A stretch of 64,000 nt of DNA. Source: Variovorax sp. HW608. Its GTDB lineage: Bacteria > Pseudomonadota > Gammaproteobacteria > Burkholderiales > Burkholderiaceae_C. Of the stretch, positions 43,185-54,441 are shown piece after piece. Made by a program: the position numbers and the translations under genes. The stretch covers positions 7,590,229 to 7,654,228 of the forward strand of contig NZ_LT607803.1 in the NCBI RefSeq assembly GCF_900090195.1, in the 5' to 3' direction. Every line of letters starts with the position of its first letter. Positions within the stretch are counted from its first letter, which is position 1. The notes beneath the pieces were generated by a model. It made no database searches and was not told where the DNA came from. It saw only the letters and a list, made by a program, of their open reading frames with translations.

Positions 43185-44108
43185 TCACTTGTTGAAGCGG
43201 ATGGTGGGGTTGATGAAGCCGTACAGCACGTCCACCACCAGGTTGATCAGGATGAATTCCAGCGAGAACAGCAGCACCAGCGTCTGGATCACCGGGTAGT
43301 CGCGCATGGTCACCGAATCGACCAGCAGCCGGCCGACGCCGGGCCAGTTGAACACCGCCTCGACCACGATGGAGCCGCCCAGCAGAAAGCCGAACTGCAG
43401 GCCCATCATCGTGACCACCGGGATCAGCGCGTTGCGCATGCAGTGCTTGAGGATCACGCGCTTTTCCGCCACGCCCTTGGCGCGCGCGGTGCGCACGAAG
43501 TCCTCCTGGATCACCTCGACGAAGGAGGCCCGCGTGAAGCGCGCCATCACCGCGGCGACCGCCGCACCCAGCGTGAGCGAGGGCAGGATGTAGTGGCGCC
43601 AGCTGTCGGCGCCGACCGTGGGCAGCCACCCGAGGCCGACCGAGAAGATCTGCATCAGCACCATGCCGAGCGCGAAGGCCGGGAAGGAAATGCCGGAGAC
43701 CGCGAGCGTCATGCCCAGCCGGTCGGGCCACCGGTTGCGGTAGACCGCCGAGACGATGCCGATGCCCATCCCGAACAGCACCGCCCAGGCCATGCTGGTG
43801 ATGGTGAGCATCACGGTCGGAAAGAGCCGCTCGAGGATCTCGGCCGAGACCGGCCGGCGCGTGCGGATCGAGGTGCCGAAGTCGCCCTGCAGCATGTGGC
43901 CGAAGAAGCTCGCGAACTGCTGGTGCAGCGGGCGGTCCAGGCCCAGGTCCTTGCGCACCAGGGCCACCGTCTGCTCGTCCGCATCCTGGCCCGCGGCCAG
44001 ACGCGCCGGATCGCCCGGCAGCATGTGGACGAACAGGAACACCAGCACCGCGACGATGAGCAGCGTCGGGATCAGGCCGGCGAGTCGTTTCAGGAAATAG
44101 CTGAGCAT
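43185..44108 (-). CDS. gsiC: Glutathione/peptide ABC transporter permease GsiC
   Basis: A 307-residue DppB-type permease starting [20 protein letters not shown], with the periplasmic [15 protein letters not shown] loop and the EAA motif [19 protein letters not shown]. Six membrane helices are predicted. It lies 36 bp after gsiB and 7 bp before gsiD, and partners GsiD. Confidence 0.9.
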   Translation of the reverse strand: MLSYFLKRLAGLIPTLLIVAVLVFLFVHMLPGDPARLAAGQDADEQTVALVRKDLGLDRPLHQQFASFFGHMLQGDFGTSIRTRRPVSAEILERLFPTVMLTITSMAWAVLFGMGIGIVSAVYRNRWPDRLGMTLAVSGISFPAFALGMVLMQIFSVGLGWLPTVGADSWRHYILPSLTLGAAVAAVMARFTRASFVEVIQEDFVRTARAKGVAEKRVILKHCMRNALIPVVTMMGLQFGFLLGGSIVVEAVFNWPGVGRLLVDSVTMRDYPVIQTLVLLFSLEFILINLVVDVLYGFINPTIRFNK

Positions 44109-44144
44109 GGGAGGCTGGTGCGTGCTGCGGGGACGTGCCCTCGA

Positions 44145-45698
44145 TCAGTCGTTGACCGCGATGGCATCCATGTTGATGTTCCCGTCCGGCATGACGTGCA
44201 CACCCGACAGGCGCTTGGACGTGGCCGCGAGGTTCATCTCGGTGACCAGCGGCACGCGCGGCAGATCCTTGAAGATCTGCTCTTGCGTCTTCTTGTAGAG
44301 CGCGGCGCGTTCGCCTTCGTCGGTGGTGACCAGCGCGCGGGCGATGCTCTTGTCCACCAGCTCGTTCTTGTAGAAGGACACGTTGTTGAGCTTGGGCGCC
44401 CAGGACTCCGAGGCGAACAGCGGACGCAGCGCCCAGTCGGCCTCGCCGGTGGAGGACGACCAGCCGATGTAGTACAGGCGCACCTTGGCCGTGGCCGGAT
44501 CGGGCCAGGCATCGACCCATTCGGTGCGCTGGCCGACCTCGAGCGCCTGCACCTGCAGCTTGACGCCCACTTGCGCGAGCTGCTGCTGCATGAACTGGAG
44601 CACCTTGTTGGTCGTCGTGTTGGCGTAGCCGCCCCACAGCACGGATTCGAAGCCGTTGGGATAGCCGGCCTCCTTCAGAAGTTCGCGCGCCTTCTTCGGG
44701 TCATAGGGAACGGGCGGGATCTTCTCGGCGTACTTCACACCCTGCGGCACGACGCCCTCGGCCGGCATGGCAAAGCCGCTGAAGGCCACCTTCGCCAGCG
44801 CATCCTTGTTGATGGCGTAGGCGATCGCTTCGCGCACCTTGGGGTTGTCATAGGGCTTCTGCAGCATGTTGAAGGAGAGGAAGCGGGTGATGATCGACGG
44901 CGTCACCGCGACGTTCACCTTGTCGCTCTTCTTCAGCAGCTCGACCTGCTCGTAGGGCAGCGGAAAGGCGAAATCGGCTTCGCCGGTCTGCAGCATCGCG
45001 GCGCGCGTGTTGTTCTCGAGCACGGGCTTCCAGCTCACGCTGTCGACCTTGGGGTAGCCCTTCTTCCAGTAGCCGTCGAACTTCTTGCCCTTGACGGCCT
45101 CGGTCTGCTTCCACTCGACGAATTCGAACGGGCCGGTGCCCACGGGGTGGAAGGCGATGTCCTTGTTGCCCCACTTCTTGAGCGCAGCAGGCGAGATCAT
45201 CGCGGCCGAGCCGTGCGCCAGCGAGTTGATGAAGGGCGCGAAGGGCTCCTTCAGCGTGATGCGCACGGTAGAGGGATTCACCGCCTCGACCTTGGTCACG
45301 CGGTTGAACTGGTTGGCGCGCAGCAGCTTGTTCTCGGGGTTCATCACGCGCTCGAGCACGAACTTCACCGCCTCGGCATTGAAGTCGGTGCCGTCGTGGA
45401 ACTTCACGCCCTGGCGCAGCTTGAGGGTGTAGACCAGGCCGTCCTTGGACAGCTCGTAGCCCTCGGCCAGCACCGGCACGACCTTGAGGTCCTTGTCGAA
45501 CTGGAACAGGCCTTCGTAGAAGGACTTGGTGACCGCGGTCGTGATGGTGGTGTTGGTGTTGTAGGGGTCCAGCGTCTCGGGCTGGTAGCCGATGGCCAGC
45601 ACGACGTCCTTGCTGGCCAGCGCGCTGCCGCTGGCAGCGAGTCCGGCAAGCGCGATGGCAACCGCCAGGAAGCGGGGCAGGTGGCGAGGGTTCTTCAT
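44145..45698 (-). CDS. gsiB: Glutathione/peptide ABC transporter substrate-binding protein GsiB
   Basis: A 517-residue periplasmic binding protein of cluster C (SBP_bac_5). The signal peptide MKNPRHLPRFLAVAIALAG ends at ALAS near residue 28. The mature protein begins KDVVLAIGYQPETLDPYNT and includes LRQGVKFHDGTDFNAEAVKF, a family signature. The start lies behind AAGGAG. It delivers peptide to GsiCD and should be the most abundant product of the operon. Confidence 0.92.
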   Translation of the reverse strand: MKNPRHLPRFLAVAIALAGLAASGSALASKDVVLAIGYQPETLDPYNTNTTITTAVTKSFYEGLFQFDKDLKVVPVLAEGYELSKDGLVYTLKLRQGVKFHDGTDFNAEAVKFVLERVMNPENKLLRANQFNRVTKVEAVNPSTVRITLKEPFAPFINSLAHGSAAMISPAALKKWGNKDIAFHPVGTGPFEFVEWKQTEAVKGKKFDGYWKKGYPKVDSVSWKPVLENNTRAAMLQTGEADFAFPLPYEQVELLKKSDKVNVAVTPSIITRFLSFNMLQKPYDNPKVREAIAYAINKDALAKVAFSGFAMPAEGVVPQGVKYAEKIPPVPYDPKKARELLKEAGYPNGFESVLWGGYANTTTNKVLQFMQQQLAQVGVKLQVQALEVGQRTEWVDAWPDPATAKVRLYYIGWSSSTGEADWALRPLFASESWAPKLNNVSFYKNELVDKSIARALVTTDEGERAALYKKTQEQIFKDLPRVPLVTEMNLAATSKRLSGVHVMPDGNINMDAIAVND

Positions 45699-45768
45699 TT
45701 GTCGGACTCCTTTGAAGTCGATTGAGTGAGTGAAAGTGAAAGAGAGCGCGGCACGAGACCTCAAGGCC

Positions 45769-47664
<1,896 letters not shown>

Positions 47665-47685
47665 GGTTCTTGCCTTGGTCGCGAC

Positions 47686-48666
47686 TCAGCGGTGAATGGC
47701 GGTGAAGGGCGCCTCGGCGCCGCGGGCATGACCGCGGTACATGCCCTCGGTGTTGAAGCACAGGCTCAGGTGGCCCTCGCGGTCGACGGCGATCAGGCCG
47801 CCGCTGCCGCCCTCCCCGGCGATCGCCGGCAGGGTCTGCATGACGACCGCTTCAGAGGCCTGCGCCAGCGACTGGCCGGCATAGCGCATGCGCGCGCACA
47901 CGTCGTAGGCGGCGGCGGCGCGGATGAAGATCTCGCCGCTGCCGGTGCACGAGACCGCGGCCGTGCGGTCGTCGGCGTAGGTGCCCGCGCCGATCAGCGG
48001 CGAATCGCCGATGCGGCCCACGCGCTTGTTGGTCATGCCGCCGGTGGACGTGGCCGCGGCGAGATGGCCGCGCACATCGAGCGCGACGGCGCCCACGGTG
48101 CCCATCTTGCGGTCTTCGTCGAGCGGCGCTTCGGCGGCAGCCGCTGCCAGCGCGGCGCCGTCGTGGTCGAGCGTGACGCGGCCCGCATCGCGCACGCGAT
48201 GCAGCTGGGCGCGGCGCGCCTCGGTGGAGAAATACGAAGGATCGACGAGTTGGAGGCCGCGTTCGCGCGCGAAGGCTTCAGCGCCGGCACCGGCGAGCAG
48301 CACATGCGCGCCGTCCTCCATCACGGCGCGCGCGGCGCGCACTGGGCGGCGGATGCGGCTCACGCCTGCGATGGCGCCGGCGCGCAGGTCGATGCCGTCC
48401 ATCACCGCGGCATCGAGTTCATGGGTCTCGTCGTGGGTGAACACCGCACCGTGGCCGGCGTTGAACAACGGGCAGTCCTCCAGCATCTCGACCGCCAGGC
48501 ACACGGCATCGACGGCCGTGCCGCCGCGAAGCAGCAGCTTCTGGGTGGCCTGCACGATGGCATGCAGCGCCTCGTGGTAGCCGCGGGCGGCGTCCTGGCT
48601 GAGCGCGGCTGCACTGATGGTGCCGGCGCCCCCGTGGATGGCGATGACGGGCGAAATGGTGGTCAT
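47686..48666 (-). CDS. iaaA: Isoaspartyl peptidase / L-asparaginase
   Basis: A 326-residue plant-type asparaginase (E. coli IaaA 321). The precursor splits between Gly189 and Thr190 in DRKMGTVGAVALD, making Thr190 the N-terminal nucleophile. The start region VIAIHGGAGTIS and NAGHGAVFTHDE match the family, as does the substrate loop TGGMTNKRVGRIGDSPLIGAG. It cleaves beta-aspartyl dipeptides and asparagine. The start overlaps the rpiR stop (ATGA). Confidence 0.93.
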   Translation of the reverse strand: MTTISPVIAIHGGAGTISAAALSQDAARGYHEALHAIVQATQKLLLRGGTAVDAVCLAVEMLEDCPLFNAGHGAVFTHDETHELDAAVMDGIDLRAGAIAGVSRIRRPVRAARAVMEDGAHVLLAGAGAEAFARERGLQLVDPSYFSTEARRAQLHRVRDAGRVTLDHDGAALAAAAAEAPLDEDRKMGTVGAVALDVRGHLAAATSTGGMTNKRVGRIGDSPLIGAGTYADDRTAAVSCTGSGEIFIRAAAAYDVCARMRYAGQSLAQASEAVVMQTLPAIAGEGGSGGLIAVDREGHLSLCFNTEGMYRGHARGAEAPFTAIHR

Positions 48667-49637
48667 GAGGATCGCTTTTTCCGTTCGGAAGCTTGAGCAG
48701 GTTCGGTGCCCGCGCCGGGTGGCATCACCTGCGGCCCCGGCGCGCCATGCAGCCAGGGCGCAAGGGTTTCGACGACCCGGCCTGCAACCTGGAAGGCGCC
48801 GGGCGCACGCAGTGCCACGGCGCTGGTCAGTGCCTCGATGAGCGCGAGCGCGCCGGTTTCGCAATTCGGACGGTAGCGCGAACGGGTCTGGGCATAGAGC
48901 GCCACGTCGGCCAGCGGCGCCAGCGGCGAGCTGGGCCGGTCGGTGATGGCCAGCACCTGCGTGCCGCGCGCGCGGGCGGTCTTGGCCAATGTGACGGTAT
49001 CGACGAGGTAGCGCGGAAAGGCCAGCGCGACGAGCAGGTCTTCAGGGCCGCTGCGGATCAGCGCCCGCGCGGCACTGCTGACGCCGCCCACGCCGGCGAG
49101 CGTGCGCACATCGGCGCAGTAGGAATCGAGGCCATGCGCCAGCAGGCCTGCGAGCCAGCCGCTGGCGCCGAAGCCGACGACCGACACGGTACGCGCCGCC
49201 AGGATGCGCCGCACGGCCTCTTCGCAGGCCGCGTAGTCGAGCGATTTGCGCGTCGCTTCGACGTTGTGCTGGGTTTCCTCCAGCGAAGTGGCGAAGACCT
49301 CGGCCACCGTGCTGGGCTGCGCGAGGTTGCCGCGCAGTTGCTCCACCGGCGCGACCAGCGCCTCGAAGCCGCGCACCAGTTCGGCCCGGAAGGTCGCGTA
49401 GCCGTCGAAGCCCAGGGCGCGCGCAAAGCGGTTCGCCGTGGCCACCGAGACGCCCACGGTTTCCGCGAGTTCGTCGATCGGCTGCGTGGCGACCTGCAGC
49501 GGATGGGCGAGCACGTGGTCGGCCATCTTGCGGTGCGCCCGCGTCAGGCGCGGCAGCGCCTGCGCGATGCGGCGCGCGACGGTGGTGTTGTCGCTGGCTT
49601 CGGGGAGTTCCACGAGGAAGGTCGCTTTGGAGAGCAA
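48663..49637 (-). CDS. MurR/RpiR family transcriptional regulator
   Basis: A 324-residue regulator. An N-terminal helix-turn-helix (about residues 40-95; ELAETVGVSVATANRFARAL) is followed by a SIS sugar-isomerase-like domain (VSVVGFGASGWLAGLLAHGL to about residue 280), which senses a ligand. It is the first gene of the operon and overlaps iaaA, so it probably controls its own operon. The start is uncertain: TTG 49637 gives the full frame, while GTG 49613 is an in-frame alternative. Neither has a clear ribosome binding site. Confidence 0.85.
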   Translation of the reverse strand: MLSKATFLVELPEASDNTTVARRIAQALPRLTRAHRKMADHVLAHPLQVATQPIDELAETVGVSVATANRFARALGFDGYATFRAELVRGFEALVAPVEQLRGNLAQPSTVAEVFATSLEETQHNVEATRKSLDYAACEEAVRRILAARTVSVVGFGASGWLAGLLAHGLDSYCADVRTLAGVGGVSSAARALIRSGPEDLLVALAFPRYLVDTVTLAKTARARGTQVLAITDRPSSPLAPLADVALYAQTRSRYRPNCETGALALIEALTSAVALRAPGAFQVAGRVVETLAPWLHGAPGPQVMPPGAGTEPAQASERKKRSS

Positions 49638-49770
49638 ATGAGAATCGAATTACAAATATAACTCCGCTGTGAAAATTTTTGGTCAAATTTGAGCGAAGGA
49701 AGGCCCTTCCAGGCCTCAAAGCCGGGTTAACCCCGATCCGGGGCGCGATGCGGTGGAAGGAAAGGAGAAG

Positions 49771-50238
49771 TCAGTCGTCGAAATCGGCGCGCAGCACCTT
49801 GCCGATCACGGCGCTCGAAAAGCCGCGGGCCATCAGGAAGCGCGCCTGCCGCGCGCGCTCGGCCGCGTCCTGCGGCAGCGCGCCGAAGCGGCGGCGCCAC
49901 ACTTCGCGTGCGCGGTCCAGTTCCGTTTCCTTCAGGCTGGCGACCGCATCCGCCACGGCTTCGGGCGCGATGCCCTTGTGCAGCAGTTCCTGGCGCACCC
50001 GTGCGGCGCCGAGCCGGGCCGAGCGCTGATGCAGCACCGACTGCACCACCCTCGCCTCGCTGATGAAGTCCTTGGCCGTGAGCTCGTCGAGCGCCCGGGC
50101 CAGCGCGCCGGGCTCTTCCTCGTACTTGCGAAGCTTGCGCTCGAGTTCGGCGCGCGAGTGTTCGCGCTGGCTGAGCAGGCGCAGGGCGCGGCCCTTGAGT
50201 GACGGGCCCGCCCTTCCCTCTTCCTGTTTACTTGTCAC
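49771..50238 (-). CDS. recX: Regulatory protein RecX
   Basis: RecX binds RecA filaments and limits strand exchange. The 155-residue helical protein (E. coli 166) includes [28 protein letters not shown] and [15 protein letters not shown], the three-helix repeats of the family. GTG 50238 overlaps the 3' end of recA by 11 bp, making translational coupling probable. The 133 bp downstream hold only the rpiR promoter and leader. Confidence 0.92.
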   Translation of the reverse strand: MTSKQEEGRAGPSLKGRALRLLSQREHSRAELERKLRKYEEEPGALARALDELTAKDFISEARVVQSVLHQRSARLGAARVRQELLHKGIAPEAVADAVASLKETELDRAREVWRRRFGALPQDAAERARQARFLMARGFSSAVIGKVLRADFDD

Positions 50239-51313
50239 CCTTCGCAGGCTTCTCGGACGCTGCCTCGGCCGCCGATTCGGCCAGAAGCGGGATGCCCAGC
50301 GATTCGCGCACCTTGTTCTCGATCTCGCGCGCCAGTTCGCGGTTCTCGCGCAGGAATTCGCGTGCGTTGTCGCGGCCCTGCCCGATCTTCTCGCCGTTGT
50401 AGGCATACCAGGCGCCCGACTTGTCGATCAGCTTGGCGTTCACGCCCATGTCGATGATCTCGCCCTCGCGGCTGATGCCTTCGCCGAACAGGATGTCGAA
50501 CTCGGCCGTCTTGAAGGGCGGCGACACCTTGTTCTTGACCACCTTGACCTTGGTCTCGTTGCCGATCGCCTCGTCGCCCTTCTTGATGGTGCCGATGCGG
50601 CGGATGTCCAGGCGCACCGAGGCGTAGAACTTCAGCGCGTTGCCGCCGGTGGTGGTTTCGGGCGAGCCGAACATCACGCCGATCTTCATGCGGATCTGGT
50701 TGATGAAGATGACCATGCAGTTGGTCTTCTTGATCGTGGCCGTGAGCTTGCGCAGGGCCTGGCTCATCAGGCGGGCCTGCAGGCCGGGCAGCGAGTCGCC
50801 CATTTCGCCTTCGATTTCGGCCTTGGGCGTGAGCGCGGCGACCGAGTCGACCACGATCAGGTCGACCGCGCCGGAGCGCACCAGCGAATCGACGATCTCG
50901 AGCGCCTGCTCGCCGGTGTCGGGCTGGCTGATGAGCAGGTCGGGAAGTTCCACGCCGAGCTTCTGCGCGTACTGCACGTCGAGCGCGTGTTCGGCATCGA
51001 CGAAGGCGCAGGTGCCGCCCTGGCGCTGCATCTCGGCGATGACCTGCAAGGTGAGCGTGGTCTTGCCCGAGGATTCCGGACCGTAGATCTCGATCACGCG
51101 GCCGCGCGGCAGGCCGCCGACGCCGAGCGCGATGTCCAGGCCCAGCGAGCCGGTGGAGACCACCTGGATGTCTTCCAGCGCCTCACCCTCGCCCAGACGC
51201 ATGATCGTGCCCTTGCCGAACTGCTTTTCGATCTGGGCCAGCGCGGCCTGGAGCGCCTTGGCCTTTTCGCTGTTGGGGCCGGAGAGGTTCGAGCCCTTGA
51301 CGACTGCGTCCAT
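50228..51313 (-). CDS. recA: Recombinase RecA
   Basis: A 361-residue RecA: homologous recombination, LexA cleavage and SOS induction. The Walker A is GPESSGKTT and Walker [13 protein letters not shown]; loop L1 [19 protein letters not shown] and loop L2 [20 protein letters not shown] are fully conserved. The C-terminal tail is Ala/Glu/Lys-rich. The start lies behind CAAGGAG. A near-consensus LexA site is about 65 bp upstream. Confidence 0.98.
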   Translation of the reverse strand: MDAVVKGSNLSGPNSEKAKALQAALAQIEKQFGKGTIMRLGEGEALEDIQVVSTGSLGLDIALGVGGLPRGRVIEIYGPESSGKTTLTLQVIAEMQRQGGTCAFVDAEHALDVQYAQKLGVELPDLLISQPDTGEQALEIVDSLVRSGAVDLIVVDSVAALTPKAEIEGEMGDSLPGLQARLMSQALRKLTATIKKTNCMVIFINQIRMKIGVMFGSPETTTGGNALKFYASVRLDIRRIGTIKKGDEAIGNETKVKVVKNKVSPPFKTAEFDILFGEGISREGEIIDMGVNAKLIDKSGAWYAYNGEKIGQGRDNAREFLRENRELAREIENKVRESLGIPLLAESAAEAASEKPAKGDK

Positions 51314-51375
51314 GTGGAAACTCCTTGAATATCAATGGGTTGTGCTGGATTCATCCCGCTGCGCTTAATCACAGG

Positions 51376-51391
51376 CTGGATGCTTGCACAG
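51376..51391 (-). promoter_or_regulatory. LexA (SOS) box of recA
   Basis: On the minus strand TACTGTGCAAGCATCCAGCC has the CTGT-N8-(A)CAG pattern with one mismatch (CCAG for ACAG). It is 63-78 bp upstream of recA, and 68 bp from the divergent marR start. Confidence 0.6.
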
Positions 51392-51458
51392 TAGTGTAGG
51401 GGTCAATGGATCGGCATTGGCTCATTTTTTGGTCAGTTTGATTTACTATCGATCCGCC

Positions 51459-51944
51459 ATGGCCGATCTACCCTCTTCCATCGACCACGACGCATGGCGT
51501 CAAACCCACCTGGGCCGTCTGCTCGGCCATGCGATGCGCCGCTTCGACGAGCGCGTGCTCAGCCTGATGGCCCACGACGCGGAGGTCCCGCTGGCGCTCT
51601 CGAACCTCGCGGCGCGCGCGCAGGTCAGCGCCGCCCACATCCACATCACGCGGCACCTGTCGCGCGACGGTTCGCGCCTGACCGAACTGGCCGAGCGCGC
51701 CGGCATGACCAAGCAGGCGATGGGCACGCTGGTCGACCAGTGCGAAGCCTGGGGCCTCGTCACGCGCGAGCCCGATCCGCTCGATGCGCGCGCCCGCCGC
51801 GTGATGTTCACCGCCGACGGCCTCGCATGGCTGGAAGCCTTCCGCACCGCGGTCGCGCAGGCCGAATCCGAATTCCGCGCCAGCGTCGGCGACGAGATCG
51901 CCACCGTAGTAACGATCGGCCTGGAAGCCTACGCGGCAGCCTAG
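51459..51944 (+). CDS. MarR family transcriptional regulator
   Basis: A 161-residue winged-helix regulator, usually a dimer that releases DNA on binding small aromatic ligands. The recognition region reads LTELAERAGMTKQAMGTLVD and the wing ARRVMFTADG. ATG 51459 is chosen over an upstream reading because the MarR alignment starts there. It is divergent from recA. A TACTAT hexamer 9 bp before the start could be the -10 element, implying a very short leader. Confidence 0.88.
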   Translation: MADLPSSIDHDAWRQTHLGRLLGHAMRRFDERVLSLMAHDAEVPLALSNLAARAQVSAAHIHITRHLSRDGSRLTELAERAGMTKQAMGTLVDQCEAWGLVTREPDPLDARARRVMFTADGLAWLEAFRTAVAQAESEFRASVGDEIATVVTIGLEAYAAA

Positions 51945-51984
51945 AATTTGACGCAGTCAATTCAGGAACACTCGGCGCGGCCAA

Positions 51985-52081
51985 GACCAGGAATCCCGCG
52001 GAACCGGCTTTGCCGGGCCGCTGGGATTGCCCCCGGAAGGGGGTGTCAGAGCCACACGAAGTGGGCGAGGCTGGGGGCGAA
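51985..52081 (-). repeat. Dispersed GC-rich intergenic repeat, full copy
   Basis: On the minus strand it reads CGCCCCCAGCCTCGCCCACT, then TTCGTGTGGCTCTGACA, the hairpin CCCCCTTCCGGGGG and GGCCCGGCAAAGCCGGTT. It matches 8031-8115 over its length in the opposite orientation. It ends 6 bp before the response-regulator start codon. Confidence 0.78.
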
Positions 52082-52087
52082 CTCAGG

Positions 52088-52762
52088 ATGCGAATACTCA
52101 TTGCGGAAGACGATCAGGTACTGGCCGACGCCCTGCTGCGCAGCCTGCGCACCTCCGGTGCGGCGGTCGATCATGTGGCGACGGGCTCGCAGGCCGATGC
52201 GGCCCTGATGACCAACAGCGAATTCGACCTGCTGATCCTCGACCTCGGCCTGCCCAACATGCATGGCCTCGACATCCTCAAGCGGCTGCGCGCGCGCGGC
52301 TCGCAACTGCCGGTGCTCGTGCTCACCGCCGCGGACAGCGTGGAAGAACGCGTCAAGGGCCTGGACTACGGCGCCGACGACTACATGGCCAAGCCCTTCT
52401 CGCTGCAGGAACTCGAAGCGCGCGTGCGTGCCCTCACGCGGCGCGGCATGGGCGGCACGAGCAACGCCATCAAGCACGGCCCGCTGGTCTACGACCAGGC
52501 CGGCCGCGTGGCGACCATCGACGGCAAAATGATCGAACTCTCCGCGCGCGAACTCGGCCTGCTCGAAGTGCTGCTGCAGCGCGCCGGCCGCCTCGTGAGC
52601 AAGGACCAGCTCGTCGAGCGCCTGTGCGAATGGGGCGAAGAGGTCAGCCTGAACGCGATCGAGGTCTACATCCACCGCCTGCGCAAGAAGATCGAAAAAG
52701 GCCCGGTGCGCATCGCGACCGTGCGCGGCCTCGGCTACTGCCTTGAAAAGATCCCTTCCTGA
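52088..52762 (+). CDS. OmpR/PhoB family response regulator, TctD/QseB type
   Basis: A 224-residue regulator. The receiver domain has the acidic pair Asp8/Asp9, phospho-acceptor Asp52 (LILDLGLPNMHG), Thr80 and Lys102 (MAKPFS). The C-terminal winged helix has LLEVLLQRAGRLVSKDQLVE and IEVYIHRLRKKIEK. It is 30 bp upstream of its sensor kinase. Its leader is almost wholly the dispersed repeat. Target genes are unknown; TctD-type systems often control tricarboxylate uptake or envelope genes. Confidence 0.93.
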   Translation: MRILIAEDDQVLADALLRSLRTSGAAVDHVATGSQADAALMTNSEFDLLILDLGLPNMHGLDILKRLRARGSQLPVLVLTAADSVEERVKGLDYGADDYMAKPFSLQELEARVRALTRRGMGGTSNAIKHGPLVYDQAGRVATIDGKMIELSARELGLLEVLLQRAGRLVSKDQLVERLCEWGEEVSLNAIEVYIHRLRKKIEKGPVRIATVRGLGYCLEKIPS

Positions 52763-52792
52763 TCGGCCGCTCGCCGGCTCGATGACCGCCCG

Positions 52793-54256
52793 GTGAAACT
52801 TTTTCAGCGCGCCCAGCGCTCCCTGTTCGGCGAGATCCTCGACTGGATGCTCACGCCGCTGTTGCTGCTGGTGCCGGTGAGCATCGGCGTGACCTGGCTC
52901 GTGGCGCAGGGCATCGCCAACGCGCCTTTCGATCGCGCGCTCGAATCCAACATCCAGACCCTCGCGCGGCTGGTCGACGTGGACCATGGCCGCATCCAGT
53001 TCGCGCTGCCGCAGCCGGCGCGCGAGATCCTCGGCGGCGACGTGGCGGATCGCGTGTACTACCAGCTGCTCGACGAGCACGGCGGCCTGCTCAGCGGCGA
53101 ACCGGAAGTCCCGCCGCCCAGTTCCGACGAGCCGCCCACGCCCGGCGTGGTCTACCTGCGCAACGGCCTGATCATGGGGCAGCAGGTGCGCATCGCTTCG
53201 CTGTGGATCGCCGGCGCCAACCCCGAGGCGCCGATGGCCCTGCTGCAGGTGGCCGAGACGCGCGAGAAGCAATCGGTGCTGGCGACGGAAATCATCAAGG
53301 GCGTGCTGCTGCCGCAGTTCGCCATCCTGCCGCTGGCGGTGCTCCTGATCTGGCTCGCGCTGGTGCGCGGGATCAAGCCGCTGTCGGTGGTGGAGGCGCG
53401 CATCCGCGAGCGTCGCCCCGGCGACCTGAGCCCGCTGGACGAATCCTCGGTACCGCTCGAAGTGGTGCCGCTGGTGCTCTCGGTCAACGACCTGCTGCGC
53501 AAGCTCAACGACTCGATCGGCACCCAGAAGCGCTTTCTCGCGGACGCCGCCCATCAACTGAAGACACCGCTGGCGGGCCTGCGCATGCAGGCCGACCTCG
53601 CGCAGCGCGAAGGCGCGAACGCGGAGGAGCTCAAGCAGTCCCTCAAGCAGATCGGCCGCGCCAGCGTGCGCGCGACCCACACGGTCAACCAGCTCCTGTC
53701 GCTCGCGCGCGCCGAGGGCAACGGCGCCAACATCGGGCGGCAGTCCTGCGACATCGCGCGGCTCACGATCGAGGTGGTGCGCGAAGCGGTGCCGCGTGCG
53801 ATCGACAAGCGCATCGACCTCGGCTACGAAGGCGCCCAGCCCGGCGCGGCCGGCGTGGCGATCGAAGGCAATCCGACCTTGCTCAAGGAACTGGTGCGCA
53901 ACCTCCTCGACAACGCGATCAACTACACGCCCTCGACCCCGGAGCGCCCCGGCGTCATCACCGCGCGCGTGCTGGCCGACCCGTTCGGCCGCATCGTGAT
54001 GCTGCAGGTCGAGGACAACGGCCCCGGCATCCCCGAAGCCGAACGCGAGCTGGTGTTCGAGCCGTTCTACCGGGTGCTGGGCAACGACGCCGACGGATCG
54101 GGCCTGGGCCTGCCGATCGTGCGCGAGATCGCGCGCCAGCATTTCGCGACCGTGCGGCTGGAGGACGCCCAGCCGGGCCGGCATCCGCCGGGCACGCTGG
54201 TCAGCCTGCGCTTCGACGGCAACGAGGGAGAGCGCCGCGCCGGCGGGCCGCCCTAG
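52793..54256 (+). CDS. Sensor histidine kinase, TctE-like with 2CSK_N sensor domain
   Basis: A 487-residue membrane kinase starting at GTG 52793. Helix one (about residues 19-38) and helix two (about 178-200) enclose a periplasmic 2CSK_N-type domain. The dimerisation domain has the phosphorylated His254 in DAAHQLKTPLAG. The ATPase domain shows N-box LLDNAINYTP, G1 VEDNGPGIP and G2 GSGLGLPIV. It forms a pair with the response regulator 30 bp upstream. The signal is not known. Confidence 0.93.
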   Translation: MKLFQRAQRSLFGEILDWMLTPLLLLVPVSIGVTWLVAQGIANAPFDRALESNIQTLARLVDVDHGRIQFALPQPAREILGGDVADRVYYQLLDEHGGLLSGEPEVPPPSSDEPPTPGVVYLRNGLIMGQQVRIASLWIAGANPEAPMALLQVAETREKQSVLATEIIKGVLLPQFAILPLAVLLIWLALVRGIKPLSVVEARIRERRPGDLSPLDESSVPLEVVPLVLSVNDLLRKLNDSIGTQKRFLADAAHQLKTPLAGLRMQADLAQREGANAEELKQSLKQIGRASVRATHTVNQLLSLARAEGNGANIGRQSCDIARLTIEVVREAVPRAIDKRIDLGYEGAQPGAAGVAIEGNPTLLKELVRNLLDNAINYTPSTPERPGVITARVLADPFGRIVMLQVEDNGPGIPEAERELVFEPFYRVLGNDADGSGLGLPIVREIARQHFATVRLEDAQPGRHPPGTLVSLRFDGNEGERRAGGPP

Positions 54257-54441
54257 ACCTTGCCGGGATCGGCCTTGCGAATCTCCAGCATCTGCGGCCG
54301 CACCTGCTGCAAAAGGCGTTGCGGCTCGCGCTCGCTGAAACTCGCGGGCTGCGTGCCGAAGAGGGCGAGTGCGCCTTGCGACCACGCGTAGTAGCCGAGG
54401 TTCGCGACGACCACGAGAACGACCAGGAGCCGCAACATCAT
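54253..54441 (-). CDS. Small single-pass membrane protein downstream of birA
   Basis: A 62-residue protein, MMLRLLVVLVVVANLGYYAW, whose first 25 residues form one membrane helix, followed by a charged periplasmic or cytoplasmic tail. No family is recognised. It overlaps the birA stop by 4 bp, and its stop shares the palindrome CTAG with the histidine kinase stop on the other strand. The tight coupling to birA argues that it is real. Confidence 0.6.
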   Translation of the reverse strand: MMLRLLVVLVVVANLGYYAWSQGALALFGTQPASFSEREPQRLLQQVRPQMLEIRKADPGKV

